Position numbers and translations under genes: made by a program. A DNA stretch of 53,301 nucleotides from an uncultured Mucilaginibacter sp. GTDB lineage: Bacteria > Bacteroidota > Bacteroidia > Sphingobacteriales > Sphingobacteriaceae. Below the pieces are notes generated by a model. The model did not search any database, was not told the DNA's origin, and was given only the letters and a program-made list of their open reading frames with translations. Location: positions 1 to 53,301 of the forward strand of contig CAIWRU010000205.1 in assembly GCA_903915155.1 (NCBI GenBank), in the 5' to 3' direction. Below, piece after piece: positions 26,390 through 34,925 of the stretch. How positions within the stretch are numbered: position 1 is the stretch's first letter; each line of letters starts with the position of its first letter.

Positions 26390-27445
26390 TTAAGGTACTT
26401 CTACCGCATTCAATATCCCGGTTACAATATCTTCCGAAGTGATGTTTTCGGCTTCAGCTTCGTAGCTTAGGCCGATACGATGGCGTAATACATCATGACA
26501 AATTGCCCTCACATCTTCGGGGATTACATAGCCACGGCGTTTGATGAACGCGTAGGCTTTTGCGGCCAAAGCCAAATTTATACTTGCCCTTGGTGATGCG
26601 CCAAAGCTTACCAGGCTCTTGTATTTCGATAGTTTGTATTGCTCGGGGAAACGGGTGGCAAAAACAATATCGATAATGTATTGCTCTATCTTCTCGTCCA
26701 TATAAACCTCGCGCACTACTTTGCGGGCTTTGATGATGTCATCAGTGCTGATAACCGGGTTAACCTTTGGAAATCCCTGCGGAGAGATGTTAGCTCGGAT
26801 AATGCGTTTTTCATCTTCCTTATTTGGATACCCGATAACCACTTTCAGCATAAAACGGTCAACCTGTGCTTCGGGAAGCGGGTAGGTACCTTCCTGCTCA
26901 ATAGGGTTTTGGGTAGCCAGTACCAAAAACGGCTGTGGCAGCGGGAAAGTGTTATCGCCAATGGTTACCTGCCTTTCCTGCATTGATTCAAGCAGCGCAC
27001 TCTGCACCTTTGCCGGGGCACGGTTGATTTCATCGGCCAAAATAAAGTTTGAGAATAAAGGCCCTTTACGAACAATAAACTCTTCCTTTTTCTGGTTGTA
27101 GATCATGGTTCCCAGTAAGTCGGCAGGCAGCAGGTCGGGCGTAAATTGTATACGACTGAAACCGGCGTCAATAGCTTTGGCCAATGTGTTGATGGCCAAT
27201 GTTTTTGCCAGTCCCGGTACACCTTCCAGCAGGATATGACCGTCGGCCAGTAAACCTATCAGCAGTCGCTCCACCATGTATTTTTGGCCCACTATCACCT
27301 TATCCATCTCCATTTTCAGCACATCGATAAAGGCGCTTTCCTTTTGTATCATTTCATTGATAGCGCGGATATCCGTTTCGTATGATGAACTTCCCGCTAC
27401 CGTATCAGTTGTAACTGGTTGTGTACCACTATTTATTTCTTCCAT
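26390..27445 (-). CDS. moxR: MoxR family AAA+ ATPase
   Basis: 351 residues. The AAA+ core has Walker A GVPGLAKT at 75-82 and Walker B FILADEINR at about 134-142. It also has a sensor-1 region LATQNPIEQEGTYPLPEAQ and an Arg-rich segment with SFGASPRA typical of MoxR, then a helical lid domain to the end. It is the first gene of the bat operon and probably a chaperone-like motor acting on the VWA proteins BatA, BatB and the DUF58 protein. A promoter lies 20-50 bp upstream. Confidence 0.95.
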   Translation of the reverse strand: MEEINSGTQPVTTDTVAGSSSYETDIRAINEMIQKESAFIDVLKMEMDKVIVGQKYMVERLLIGLLADGHILLEGVPGLAKTLAINTLAKAIDAGFSRIQFTPDLLPADLLGTMIYNQKKEEFIVRKGPLFSNFILADEINRAPAKVQSALLESMQERQVTIGDNTFPLPQPFLVLATQNPIEQEGTYPLPEAQVDRFMLKVVIGYPNKEDEKRIIRANISPQGFPKVNPVISTDDIIKARKVVREVYMDEKIEQYIIDIVFATRFPEQYKLSKYKSLVSFGASPRASINLALAAKAYAFIKRRGYVIPEDVRAICHDVLRHRIGLSYEAEAENITSEDIVTGILNAVEVP

Positions 27446-27464
27446 GAGTTTACATTTGAGGGTG

Positions 27465-27495
27465 CGAAGTTAAAAAGACCTGTATTTTTAAGCAA
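27465..27495 (-). promoter_or_regulatory. Candidate promoter of the moxR/bat operon
   Basis: On the minus strand TTG (27493-27495) and TAACTTCG (27465-27472) are 20 bp apart, one mismatch from TAnnTTTG. The moxR start lies 19 bp downstream. The rest of the 220-bp gap to the KTSC gene is A/T-rich without other visible features. Confidence 0.5.
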
Positions 27496-27665
27496 CCCTT
27501 TTGCCCTGTGTTTTTGTTAAAAATTGTTAAATTATAGCTAAAGTGATCCCGGCAGCGCCAATATCTTTATTCAAAACCATATTTTCCGCAAGTTGGTATT
27601 ATTGTAGTGATATTCAAATATAAAATTGAATAAAATTGCACCTGCGGAAATACCTGTAAAGCCAA

Positions 27666-27863
27666 TCAGTTTATCTTTTTAAACGGATATTTTCCCTTGA
27701 TATTTTGATTGAGGAATGTGCCTTTGGAAAATGCATCCTTCATATCGAGGTAAACCTGTTCGGGTACGTTTTTGTAGGCGTACTTTTTGCCGGATAAGTA
27801 AACCACATTCAGCGTATGATGCGGTGCATCGTAATTAAAGGCTGCTACAACGGATGAAGGCAT
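27666..27863 (-). CDS. KTSC-domain small protein
   Basis: 65 residues matching the KTSC domain: SSVVAAFNYDAPHHTLNVVYLSGKKYAYKNVPEQVYLDMKDAFSKGTFLNQNIKGKYPF, of which the final KGxYPF is typical. The domain occurs alone or beside lysyl-tRNA synthetase and is of unknown function. It lies 43 bp after eboF on the same strand, with a perfect palindrome in that gap, so it may be the last gene of the ebo transcript or be controlled separately. Confidence 0.8.
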   Translation of the reverse strand: MPSSVVAAFNYDAPHHTLNVVYLSGKKYAYKNVPEQVYLDMKDAFSKGTFLNQNIKGKYPFKKIN

Positions 27864-27869
27864 GGCAAA

Positions 27870-27886
27870 TGTTTACTGAGTAAACA
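27870..27886. promoter_or_regulatory. Perfect 17-bp palindrome before the KTSC gene
   Basis: TGTTTACT-G-AGTAAACA, with 8-bp arms around one base, lies 6 bp before the KTSC ATG and 21 bp after the eboF stop. It could be an operator; it lacks a T-run, so it is a poor terminator. Confidence 0.4.
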
Positions 27887-27906
27887 ACAAACATTGTGCC
27901 CGTTAA

Positions 27907-29256
27907 TTATCCTTTTAAATAGTGCCAGATGATATTGAATACATCAGTCGCTATGATATTACCATGTGTTTTACCATCCGTAATTAAAACCGGCTTGTAT
28001 TGTTCTTCCACGCCAACACGACCATGTGAACCTTTAATAAGCGTTGCATCCAGCGGGATAACATCCATCACATAACGAAAGCCTGCCTTTTTGCGCAGCA
28101 GCTTATAACCTGCACGCAGTTTGGAACTCATAAACATTTCAACGGGGTCGTAGCCGGGTTTTTTATGGATGTCGACACAGCGGGCGTAATCTGGTGCTTT
28201 GGCATCATCCAGCCAAAAATAATAGGTGAACCAACTTTGCGCATCAGCCATCAAAACCAAATCGCCGGAGCGTTCGTGATTGATGTGGTATTTGGCCTGT
28301 TGTTCTTTGCCGAGGATAAGCTCGATACCCTGAACCGTTTTTAACAGGGCTTTAACCTGTTCAGTAACCGATGGATCGTTGATATAAACGTGAGCTATCT
28401 GGTGATCGGCAACTACAAAGGCTTTTGAGGTGCCGGGATCTAACAATTCCAAACCTCTTTCTTCGCGTATAGCCAACAAACCATGCTGCCTTAACAGGCG
28501 GTTCAGGTGGATGGGGTTGTTTACGGGTGATATGCCGTATTCGGATAGCAGGATGATCTTCGCGCCTTTCTTTTCATAAAAGGTGACGAGTTGTTCAACC
28601 ACTCTGTCTATCTCATTTAACTCCTTACTAATAACCGGCAGATCGGGCCCAAACTTTTGCAGGCAATAATCCAGGTGCGGCAGGTAGATGAGCGTGAGGG
28701 TTGGGTTATGCAGGTCATCGGTCATCATGGCCGAATCGGCAATCCACTGAGTTGATTTAATATTCGCGCCCGGCCCCCAGAATTGGAATAGGGGGAATTG
28801 CCCCAACTTGTCTTGCAAAGTGTCCCTTAATTCAGCAGGGTGCGAATAGCAATCCGGCATTTTACGACCGTCGGCTAAATAATTGGGGCGGGGGGTAACC
28901 GAGTAATCGGCACTGGAATACATATTGTACCACCAGAACATCATGGCGCTGGTGAATGATGGGTCTTCTTTTTTTGCCTTATCCCAAATCTTTTCGCCTT
29001 CAACCAGTTTGTTTGATTGCTTCCAGAACTTTACCTCGCAATCGGTACGGTCGTACCAGCCGTTGCCTACTATGCCGTTATCCGTAGGGAACTTGCCCGT
29101 TAAATAAGCCGATTGCACTGATGTGGTAACGGCAGGTAACATCGGTTCAATGGTAGCTATATTCCGTTCGGCGATATATTTTTGGATGAACGGGGTGTGC
29201 TCGCCAATTACTGATTTGGACAGGCCTACAATGTCGATTACTACGGTTTTGTTCAT
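27907..29256 (-). CDS. eboF: EboF, alkaline-phosphatase-fold protein of the ebo cluster
   Basis: 449 residues. The fold is that of nucleotide pyrophosphatase/phosphodiesterases: VVIDIVGLS at the start, TTSVQSAYLTGKFP with the nucleophile-type Thr, and LPHLDYCLQKFGP. The canonical SDHG metal motif is replaced by SEYG, and the expected His after the LD motif is Gln, so the metal centre differs from normal family members. No signal peptide is seen. Its start overlaps the end of eboE by 4 bases (ATGA). In the ebo cluster it is the sixth conserved gene. The substrate is unknown. Confidence 0.87.
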   Translation of the reverse strand: MNKTVVIDIVGLSKSVIGEHTPFIQKYIAERNIATIEPMLPAVTTSVQSAYLTGKFPTDNGIVGNGWYDRTDCEVKFWKQSNKLVEGEKIWDKAKKEDPSFTSAMMFWWYNMYSSADYSVTPRPNYLADGRKMPDCYSHPAELRDTLQDKLGQFPLFQFWGPGANIKSTQWIADSAMMTDDLHNPTLTLIYLPHLDYCLQKFGPDLPVISKELNEIDRVVEQLVTFYEKKGAKIILLSEYGISPVNNPIHLNRLLRQHGLLAIREERGLELLDPGTSKAFVVADHQIAHVYINDPSVTEQVKALLKTVQGIELILGKEQQAKYHINHERSGDLVLMADAQSWFTYYFWLDDAKAPDYARCVDIHKKPGYDPVEMFMSSKLRAGYKLLRKKAGFRYVMDVIPLDATLIKGSHGRVGVEEQYKPVLITDGKTHGNIIATDVFNIIWHYLKG

Positions 29257-30428
29257 TTCTTGATTCTATTTAAAACCCACTCCAACTCCCTTACTATCGA
29301 TTCATCCAACGGCGCTTTTAACTCCTCTGGCAGTACTTCCCATGTATAAGTTTCCACTTCCAAATGATTGGTGAACGGGTTGTTTTTTTGTATATCCAGT
29401 ACCTGCACAATATCACTCTGTGTCGATTTCACCAGGCCCATATCTTCAATAAATATAGGCACATGGAAATGCGCGCGCCATTCTTTCACTGCCGGGTTTG
29501 TACTGTCGGCTAAAGCTTCGGGTAGGTCGGGGTAGCGAATGAGGCTGCCATCGCTGCACCGGGCAATTACCTGGTGCAGGTAGGTCGGTTCGTTATATTT
29601 TGAAATAGCATCAATTAATTCCGACCGCTTATCAACAGCATACATATGCGCTTTCAATGCCGCGCTGATCTGTATTTTGCCAATTTTTATCCCTTTTTCA
29701 GTCAGTTCATTTATGATCTTGGAATGCGGCTCATAACCTATTGCAAAATGGCAAACGTCGTAACATAAATTAATATGCTGTTTAAGTTGTTCTTCGGATA
29801 AACTTGTTTCAGCCTTTAACAAGTCACCTTCAAACCAATCCATAAATTCCCTGCCCGACTCTAAAAACCCGTCTGGTTCAGGTTCAATATCTAAATGCAA
29901 TAAAATGCCTGTCGATTGCCTTATTTTATACAATTCTTCCGCAACCTTAATTATATTTTTTGTGGCGATGGTGGTCGCTTGTTTTCTATCTCTCTCGTTA
30001 GCAAACCAGGGTTTGTAGCTTAATGGCGATGTGGATATGCCGCCGTCCATTCCTTCAGGTAATAATTTGGCTAAAATATTGAATAAGCGGAGGGTATAGT
30101 TTAAACGGTCTTCGGTTGTCCAATCGGGCGCATGAACCTGGTCCTTTACTATTGTATGATGAAATCCGCCATAGGGAAAGCCATTCATGGTGAATACATA
30201 AGCGTCGTTTGCTTTTAGCCATTGTTGAAATTCCTGCAATTTGCTATCATCCTGGAGGTCAATACTCGCGATGTTTGACAATCGTAATCCTATACCCATT
30301 GGCGCATCAGGCGATAACGCCTTTTTTATCTGAGGGAAGTTTCTTTGCAGCGCGATGAAATGTTCCGCCCAGGTTTCACCGGCGTGGATGTTGGTGCAGT
30401 AGGTTAAGTGGGCGGTGCGTGTTTTCAT
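29253..30428 (-). CDS. eboE: EboE, xylose-isomerase-like TIM-barrel protein
   Basis: 391 residues from ATG 30428; an upstream in-frame start at 30464 would add 12 residues that do not fit. It begins MKTRTAHLTYCTNIHAGETW, which is characteristic of EboE. Possible metal ligands are scattered as in AP-endonuclease-2/isomerase barrels: LLHLDIEPEPDG, NLCYDVCHFA and HFHVPIF. It is likely a sugar- or cyclitol-phosphate isomerase/epimerase, but the reaction is unproven. It overlaps eboF by 4 bases and lies 41 bp after eboD. Confidence 0.87.
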   Translation of the reverse strand: MKTRTAHLTYCTNIHAGETWAEHFIALQRNFPQIKKALSPDAPMGIGLRLSNIASIDLQDDSKLQEFQQWLKANDAYVFTMNGFPYGGFHHTIVKDQVHAPDWTTEDRLNYTLRLFNILAKLLPEGMDGGISTSPLSYKPWFANERDRKQATTIATKNIIKVAEELYKIRQSTGILLHLDIEPEPDGFLESGREFMDWFEGDLLKAETSLSEEQLKQHINLCYDVCHFAIGYEPHSKIINELTEKGIKIGKIQISAALKAHMYAVDKRSELIDAISKYNEPTYLHQVIARCSDGSLIRYPDLPEALADSTNPAVKEWRAHFHVPIFIEDMGLVKSTQSDIVQVLDIQKNNPFTNHLEVETYTWEVLPEELKAPLDESIVRELEWVLNRIKK

Positions 30429-30469
30429 AAATATATCGAATTGGAAACCTCGTCGAAATGACAATTGGG

Positions 30470-31630
30470 TTATTTCTGCACCGCAAACTGCATATCCAAC
30501 AACAACTTGCCGGCCTGTTTTAGTATATCTGTGTCAATTTCGTGTACTTCTTCGCCTTTCCCAATTTTGTTTAATAGCATAATTGTCAGCTCACCGCCCA
30601 GGTGCTCACGGAATTCCTGCAAGCCCAGCAATATCGGGCTATCCGGGCCATCAACCTGTAATAGCGGATGAGTTATCTCGAATCCAAGCTGTTGTAAAAG
30701 CTGTATAATTCGCTGGCAATCCCCAGCAGATAATCTGCCTGATAAATGCGAATAAACCGTATCCAAAGCTATGCCCATGGCAACAGCTTCACCATGGCGA
30801 ATCTCGAAATTGGTTAAATATTCCAGCTTGTGCGCGCTCCAATGTCCAAAGTCAAGCGGGCGCGATGAGCCGCTTTCAAATGGGTCGGCACCGGCAATAT
30901 GTTCCAGGTGCAGTTTGGCGCAGCGCCAAATCAGTAAGTTCATCACGGTCAAATCCCGCTGACCGAGTTCAACTGCATTATATGTGATCCACTCAAAAAA
31001 ATCGCTGTCTTTTATCAGCGCTACTTTTATCGCTTCGGATATGCCTGAGCGCCAGTCGCGGTCGCTTAGCGTGGTTAAAAATAGTTCATCATTAAACACG
31101 GCAACAGGCGGCGCGAAGGTGCCAAGGAAGTTCTTTTTATCGAAATAATTTATTCCGTTCTTAACCCCAATGCCCGAATCATTTTGCGACAATACCGTAG
31201 TGGGTATGCGGATATGTTTAACCCCACGATGCGCAACAGCGGCGGCATAGCCTACCATATCGAGCACTGCGCCGCCACCGATAGCCGCTATATATGAATG
31301 GCGGTCGATGCCATGGGTATTTACGGCTTGTACCATTTGTTCAAAATATTTGGTGTCATTCTTCACTACTTCGCCGCCGGGAACAATGAGTATATCGTTT
31401 ATTAATTGCGCGGAATTATTTTGTTGGAAATAGGCCTTGATTTGATTTATAAGATTTGGGTTTGTGTTAACCACTCCTTCATCTACCACAAATAATATTT
31501 TTTTAACGGATGCTGATTTGGAAGTTGATAAAAAGTCGTTCAGCAGCGGGTTATTAACAGCGAAAAGACCCGATGTAAAAAAAACATTGTATTCGTATTT
31601 TATCGTAAAGGATTGGTGCAAGTGTTCCAT
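30470..31630 (-). CDS. eboD: EboD, sugar phosphate cyclase (3-dehydroquinate-synthase-like)
   Basis: 386 residues. The NAD-binding loop is AAIGGGAVLDMVGYAAA, followed by IPTTVLSQNDSGIGVKNGIN. The probable zinc ligands are Glu in SEAIKVALI, His in DFGHWSAHKLE and His in IRHGEAVAMG, all as in dehydroquinate synthases and related cyclases. Since it is inside the ebo operon, it is assigned to EboD rather than AroB. It would make a cyclic polyol from a sugar phosphate. The gene lies 31 bp after eboC and is read before eboE. Confidence 0.9.
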   Translation of the reverse strand: MEHLHQSFTIKYEYNVFFTSGLFAVNNPLLNDFLSTSKSASVKKILFVVDEGVVNTNPNLINQIKAYFQQNNSAQLINDILIVPGGEVVKNDTKYFEQMVQAVNTHGIDRHSYIAAIGGGAVLDMVGYAAAVAHRGVKHIRIPTTVLSQNDSGIGVKNGINYFDKKNFLGTFAPPVAVFNDELFLTTLSDRDWRSGISEAIKVALIKDSDFFEWITYNAVELGQRDLTVMNLLIWRCAKLHLEHIAGADPFESGSSRPLDFGHWSAHKLEYLTNFEIRHGEAVAMGIALDTVYSHLSGRLSAGDCQRIIQLLQQLGFEITHPLLQVDGPDSPILLGLQEFREHLGGELTIMLLNKIGKGEEVHEIDTDILKQAGKLLLDMQFAVQK

Positions 31631-31661
31631 TATAAACTATAACGCTGTTTTGTAAAAATAA

Positions 31662-32552
31662 TTAAGTAACGGCAAAAATTTTTGCCAGCCATATAGATAT
31701 GGGCAACAGGCAGGCGATAACCAATGCAGGTATCCATGTGCTGAAAGTAACCGCCCAGGCGGCATCCATCAATATTAATGATATTACGCCCGCCTTAACC
31801 GCCGCGCCAATGTTTTTTCCTATCGGATTTTGTATGGCTTTTATAAGGGGCCTGAATATCATAACCGCGAAAGGAATGATAAAAATGAGCGACAATAATA
31901 GCCGCCCCGTAAGGTTTGCAAAGTATAAAATAGCACCTATAACTATTGTATATAATATTGAGCCAATGTATAGATTTTGTCTATTGCTGCCATGGACCTC
32001 GCCACGGCTGATCATGGTGATTGAATAAATATAGATAATTGGCACTATCCCCAGCAAATACCATTCGTGCAATGATATGGATACAATGCTCATGCCCAGC
32101 AGTAAATTCAACCCGCGACAGATGCCCATGTTAAGTGGCCCGAGCAGGTTATTGTGTTTCCCCCACTTATCATACAATAAGGCAAAAAAGGTAATGCCTA
32201 TGGCTACAAAGCCTGATTCCTCACCGCAAATGCCGGCAAGTGTTATGCCTATTACCAATAACAGAAAACCGAATTGTTTGGCTTGGGCCAATGAAATAGC
32301 CCCACTGGGGATTGCCCGTTCGGGGCGTTCGATGGCATCAAGATCAGCGTCAAAAACATCGTTATAAACTATGCCCCCGGCATACAGGCATGCTGTTGAA
32401 AGGCACAGTAATACTATTTGATGCAAGTAGCTAATGGCCAGGAAACGATAGGCAAAAGCGCCTGAAATGGCAACACCGGCCAATACGTCGGCAACCGAGG
32501 TTACAACGTTAGCCGGGCGAACCATGCGCAGGTAAACAAATGCCTTTTTCAA
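31662..32552 (-). CDS. eboC: EboC, UbiA-type prenyltransferase
   Basis: 296 residues with eight to nine membrane helices. The first Asp-rich motif is NDVFDADLDAIERPERAIPSG, which binds Mg and the prenyl diphosphate; the second motif region is LLYDKWGKHNN, weaker than in canonical UbiA. The enzyme probably attaches an isoprenoid to the product of the ebo pathway in the inner membrane. One base separates it from the eboB stop, so translation is probably coupled. Confidence 0.9.
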   Translation of the reverse strand: MKKAFVYLRMVRPANVVTSVADVLAGVAISGAFAYRFLAISYLHQIVLLCLSTACLYAGGIVYNDVFDADLDAIERPERAIPSGAISLAQAKQFGFLLLVIGITLAGICGEESGFVAIGITFFALLYDKWGKHNNLLGPLNMGICRGLNLLLGMSIVSISLHEWYLLGIVPIIYIYSITMISRGEVHGSNRQNLYIGSILYTIVIGAILYFANLTGRLLLSLIFIIPFAVMIFRPLIKAIQNPIGKNIGAAVKAGVISLILMDAAWAVTFSTWIPALVIACLLPISIWLAKIFAVT

Positions 32553-32553
32553 T

Positions 32554-33537
32554 TTAGCTGATAATTATGGATGATTTGTCGATGCGTGGTTGTTGACCGC
32601 CGCGTAATATGGTATTACCTTCAAACTTTTCACTTTGGTCGATATTTTTTACCGCTGCAAAATCGGCTGTATCTATCTGCCCGCTTTGGCCGAAAGCGGT
32701 TATGGCGTTGCCATAAGTGATCAATTCAATATCGGCATCACTCAGGCCGCGCATTTTCATTAAAGCGGCGGTTTTCGGTACAGCCAACGGATCGCTGATA
32801 CCCCAGTCGGCGGCAGAGTTTACCATGATGCGTTCGGGGCCGTATTGTTTAGCGACTTCCACCATACGTTCATTACCCATTTTGGTAAAGGGGTATATGG
32901 TAAATGCCGCCCAAAATCCACGGTCTAAAACTTCCTTTACCGTTTCTTCATTGTTATGGTCGATGATAACCATAGCCGGATCAATGCCATGTTCAATGGC
33001 TATGTCCATACTGCGCTGCGTGCCCTTCTTTTTGTCGCGGTGCGGTGTGTGGATCTGCACGGGCAGGCCGGCTTCCTTTGCCAGTTCCAGTTGCAGACGA
33101 TAGTATTTTTCCTCGGCAGCGGTTTGGTCGTCGAAGCCAATTTCGCCAATACCTACTACGCCCTCTTTATAAACAAATAATGGCAGCAATTCCATTACCT
33201 GTTCGGCTAAAGCTTCATTGTTGGCCTCGCGGGAGTTTAGCCCGATGGTGCAATAATGTTTAATGCCAAACTGCGATGAGCGGAACCTTTCCCACCCTAT
33301 CAAACTGCTGTAATAATCCCTGAAACTATCCAAACCCGTGCGCGGCTGACCAAGCCAAAAAGCAGGTTCTATAAGCGCCACAATGCCGGCATCGGCCATG
33401 GCCTGGTAATCGTCGGTAGTGCGCGATGTCATGTGCACATGCGGGTCGAAAAACTTCATCCCCTTTACGGCATCCAGGTTAAAAGCTACCGGGTCGCCAA
33501 ATGTTTCCTTCCTGTTCTCAATCGAATTGCAACACAT
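32554..33537 (-). CDS. eboB: EboB, TatD-like metal-dependent hydrolase
   Basis: 327 residues from ATG 33537. A second start at 33459 gives MKFFDPHVHM, the N-terminus usual for this family, so the first 26 codons may be untranslated. Metal ligands of an amidohydrolase/TatD barrel are visible: HVH in DPHVHM, Glu in GIGEIGF, His in QIHTPHRD, His in IIDHNNEE and Asp in SAADWG. Its reaction in the ebo pathway is unknown. Upstream, between it and eboA, is a heptamer tandem repeat. Confidence 0.87.
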   Translation of the reverse strand: MCCNSIENRKETFGDPVAFNLDAVKGMKFFDPHVHMTSRTTDDYQAMADAGIVALIEPAFWLGQPRTGLDSFRDYYSSLIGWERFRSSQFGIKHYCTIGLNSREANNEALAEQVMELLPLFVYKEGVVGIGEIGFDDQTAAEEKYYRLQLELAKEAGLPVQIHTPHRDKKKGTQRSMDIAIEHGIDPAMVIIDHNNEETVKEVLDRGFWAAFTIYPFTKMGNERMVEVAKQYGPERIMVNSAADWGISDPLAVPKTAALMKMRGLSDADIELITYGNAITAFGQSGQIDTADFAAVKNIDQSEKFEGNTILRGGQQPRIDKSSIIIS

Positions 33538-33543
33538 CTTTTT

Positions 33544-33578
33544 AAGCTAAAAGTTGAAAGCAAAAAGCTGAAAGCAGC
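33544..33578. repeat. Tandem heptamer repeat between eboA and eboB
   Basis: Five units of 7 bases: AAGCTAA, AAGTTGA, AAGCAAA, AAGCTGA, AAGCAGC. It lies in the only large gap (65 bp) between eboA and eboB. The last part can pair with GCTTTGCTTTTAG just after it to form a hairpin. Confidence 0.65.
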
Positions 33579-33602
33579 TTTGCTTTTAGTTGTTCAAAAA
33601 TA

Positions 33603-34445
33603 TTAAATAATAAAACTATCCCAGTTCAATACACCGGTGTCGCCTTTAAAAAGGTCTTTAGCAGGTTGATGGCTTGATTCGTTAGCAGCTAACGCGATGG
33701 CATTTTTTTCAACCGCGTCATCGTGAGTCAGGCCTATCAGTATGTCGTTAAAAATTCTTTCATCAATAAATTTGCCTACCAGTCGCCAAAGCATAGGGTT
33801 TACTTTGCGCCCCGCGGCCCAGCGCTCTTTAGCATAATCGACTAATGTGTATGCTAATTCTTTGTTAGCACGGACATCCAGCCCGGTTATTAATTGCACA
33901 GGTTTTTCGGTAAAAAATGCTTTTAATACTAATTGGTTCCAGGCGGCTTGTTCCAAATTTTCAGCGGGGTAAGCATTGCGCAGCATTATCGCTTCCAATA
34001 CCCCTGCAATATTACTGCGGATGCCTTCAGCACATCTTTTAACCCAAATTTCGGGATAGGCCAATAGTGGTAACGCTGAATATAATGCCACCAACTCATT
34101 CATCTCCGCCGCTAAAAATAAGTTCTCTATCGTGCGGAAATATTTGTCTTTATCCGTGGCATCTAACTGCAATAACAGCCAAACGCGGCACAGCCTGTCT
34201 ATCGCCCAGCCATCAACCGACAACCCGGGCCGTATAGCGGAAAGTTCTTCTTTTTCAGCTTTGCTAAAATGTATAATTGCCTTACCTATTTTACGCGGGG
34301 CAAGGATAAATGCTGTATTAAAATTAGCCGTGCTGTTTTGGGTGCCGCCCAATTTTTGCAGCCATTCCTGTGTTTCAGCGGATGTATTTTTTACGATAAC
34401 TTCCCATATCAAACCCTTCATTTTCGTTGCATCGTACCCAAACAT
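33603..34445 (-). CDS. eboA: EboA, conserved protein of the ebo cluster
   Basis: 280 residues, soluble and helical, no signal peptide. Features seen include WEVIVKNTSAETQEWLQKL near the start, a Trp/Arg-rich segment (IDRLCRVWLLLQLD) and YPEIWVKRCAEGIRSN. The identification rests largely on position: it is followed by clear eboB, eboC, eboD, eboE and eboF genes, and the length and style fit EboA. A second ATG eight codons in is also possible. It lies one base after the TMEM220-like gene. Confidence 0.8.
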   Translation of the reverse strand: MFGYDATKMKGLIWEVIVKNTSAETQEWLQKLGGTQNSTANFNTAFILAPRKIGKAIIHFSKAEKEELSAIRPGLSVDGWAIDRLCRVWLLLQLDATDKDKYFRTIENLFLAAEMNELVALYSALPLLAYPEIWVKRCAEGIRSNIAGVLEAIMLRNAYPAENLEQAAWNQLVLKAFFTEKPVQLITGLDVRANKELAYTLVDYAKERWAAGRKVNPMLWRLVGKFIDERIFNDILIGLTHDDAVEKNAIALAANESSHQPAKDLFKGDTGVLNWDSFII

Positions 34446-34446
34446 C

Positions 34447-34824
34447 TTACAAAATATTTATAGCGGCCAAATAGTTAATTATTAACGCCCCGGTAATGAT
34501 CAGCAGACCAAAAAACTCGCGGGTTTGCTCAATGTAGGGCTTAGTAGCCTGCATTTCCTGTACCAGGCTTTCCTTTTTATACTTGAAAATCCAGTCTCGC
34601 ACACCGTCTTTAGCAAAAAATAGTATGCCGGCGTAGATCAAATAAAACAGCATCAGCAAAATGTAAACCGATGGATAATACATTTCGAAAATTGCCAGCC
34701 CACAGCAAATTGCGGCACTCATGTATATAGGTACCCAAAGCCATGGATCTACGTCGTTTAAGTTAAGGTAAGCAAATACCACGAACGAGAGGCAAAAAAT
34801 ACAATTCAGAATAAGAAGTATCAT
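34447..34824 (-). CDS. TMEM220-like small membrane protein at the head of the ebo operon
   Basis: 125 residues with three to four membrane helices (about 2-18, 27-45, 52-70 and 100-120). The segment LSFVVFAYLNLNDVDPWLWVPIYMSAA matches the N-terminal signature of the TMEM220 family (N-D-x-D-P-W). Its stop is one base from the eboA start, so the two are almost certainly co-transcribed. A role for this protein with Ebo proteins is not known to me; a membrane partner of the prenyltransferase is one guess. Confidence 0.72.
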   Translation of the reverse strand: MILLILNCIFCLSFVVFAYLNLNDVDPWLWVPIYMSAAICCGLAIFEMYYPSVYILLMLFYLIYAGILFFAKDGVRDWIFKYKKESLVQEMQATKPYIEQTREFFGLLIITGALIINYLAAINIL

Positions 34825-34861
34825 AAAATGGGGTAAATGATCAAGAAATCGATTGCATAGG

Positions 34862-34869
34862 CGAATTTA
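34862..34869 (-). promoter_or_regulatory. Possible -7 element for the TMEM220-ebo operon
   Basis: On the minus strand TAAATTCG is one base from the consensus and lies 38 bp before the TMEM220 start. No good -33 TTG is found at the expected distance; that region is a G/C-rich hairpin. Confidence 0.3.
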
Positions 34870-34880
34870 GGAAATTTTTG

Positions 34881-34903
34881 CCCCCCTGCCCCCTAAAGGG
34901 GGA
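34881..34903. repeat. C-rich hairpin before the ebo operon
   Basis: CCCCCT (34889-34894) and AGGGGG (34897-34902) form a tight hairpin, preceded by another C-run. It resembles the C-rich element at 26271 and lies between the YfiT-like gene and the TMEM220-ebo operon. Confidence 0.5.
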
Positions 34904-34925
34904 GTTTTTTGGTGTAAATTTATTG

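Noticed and set aside
30470..31630. AroB (3-dehydroquinate synthase of the shikimate pathway)
   Set aside because: The gene is embedded in the ebo operon, and no shikimate genes lie nearby, so EboD is the better assignment.
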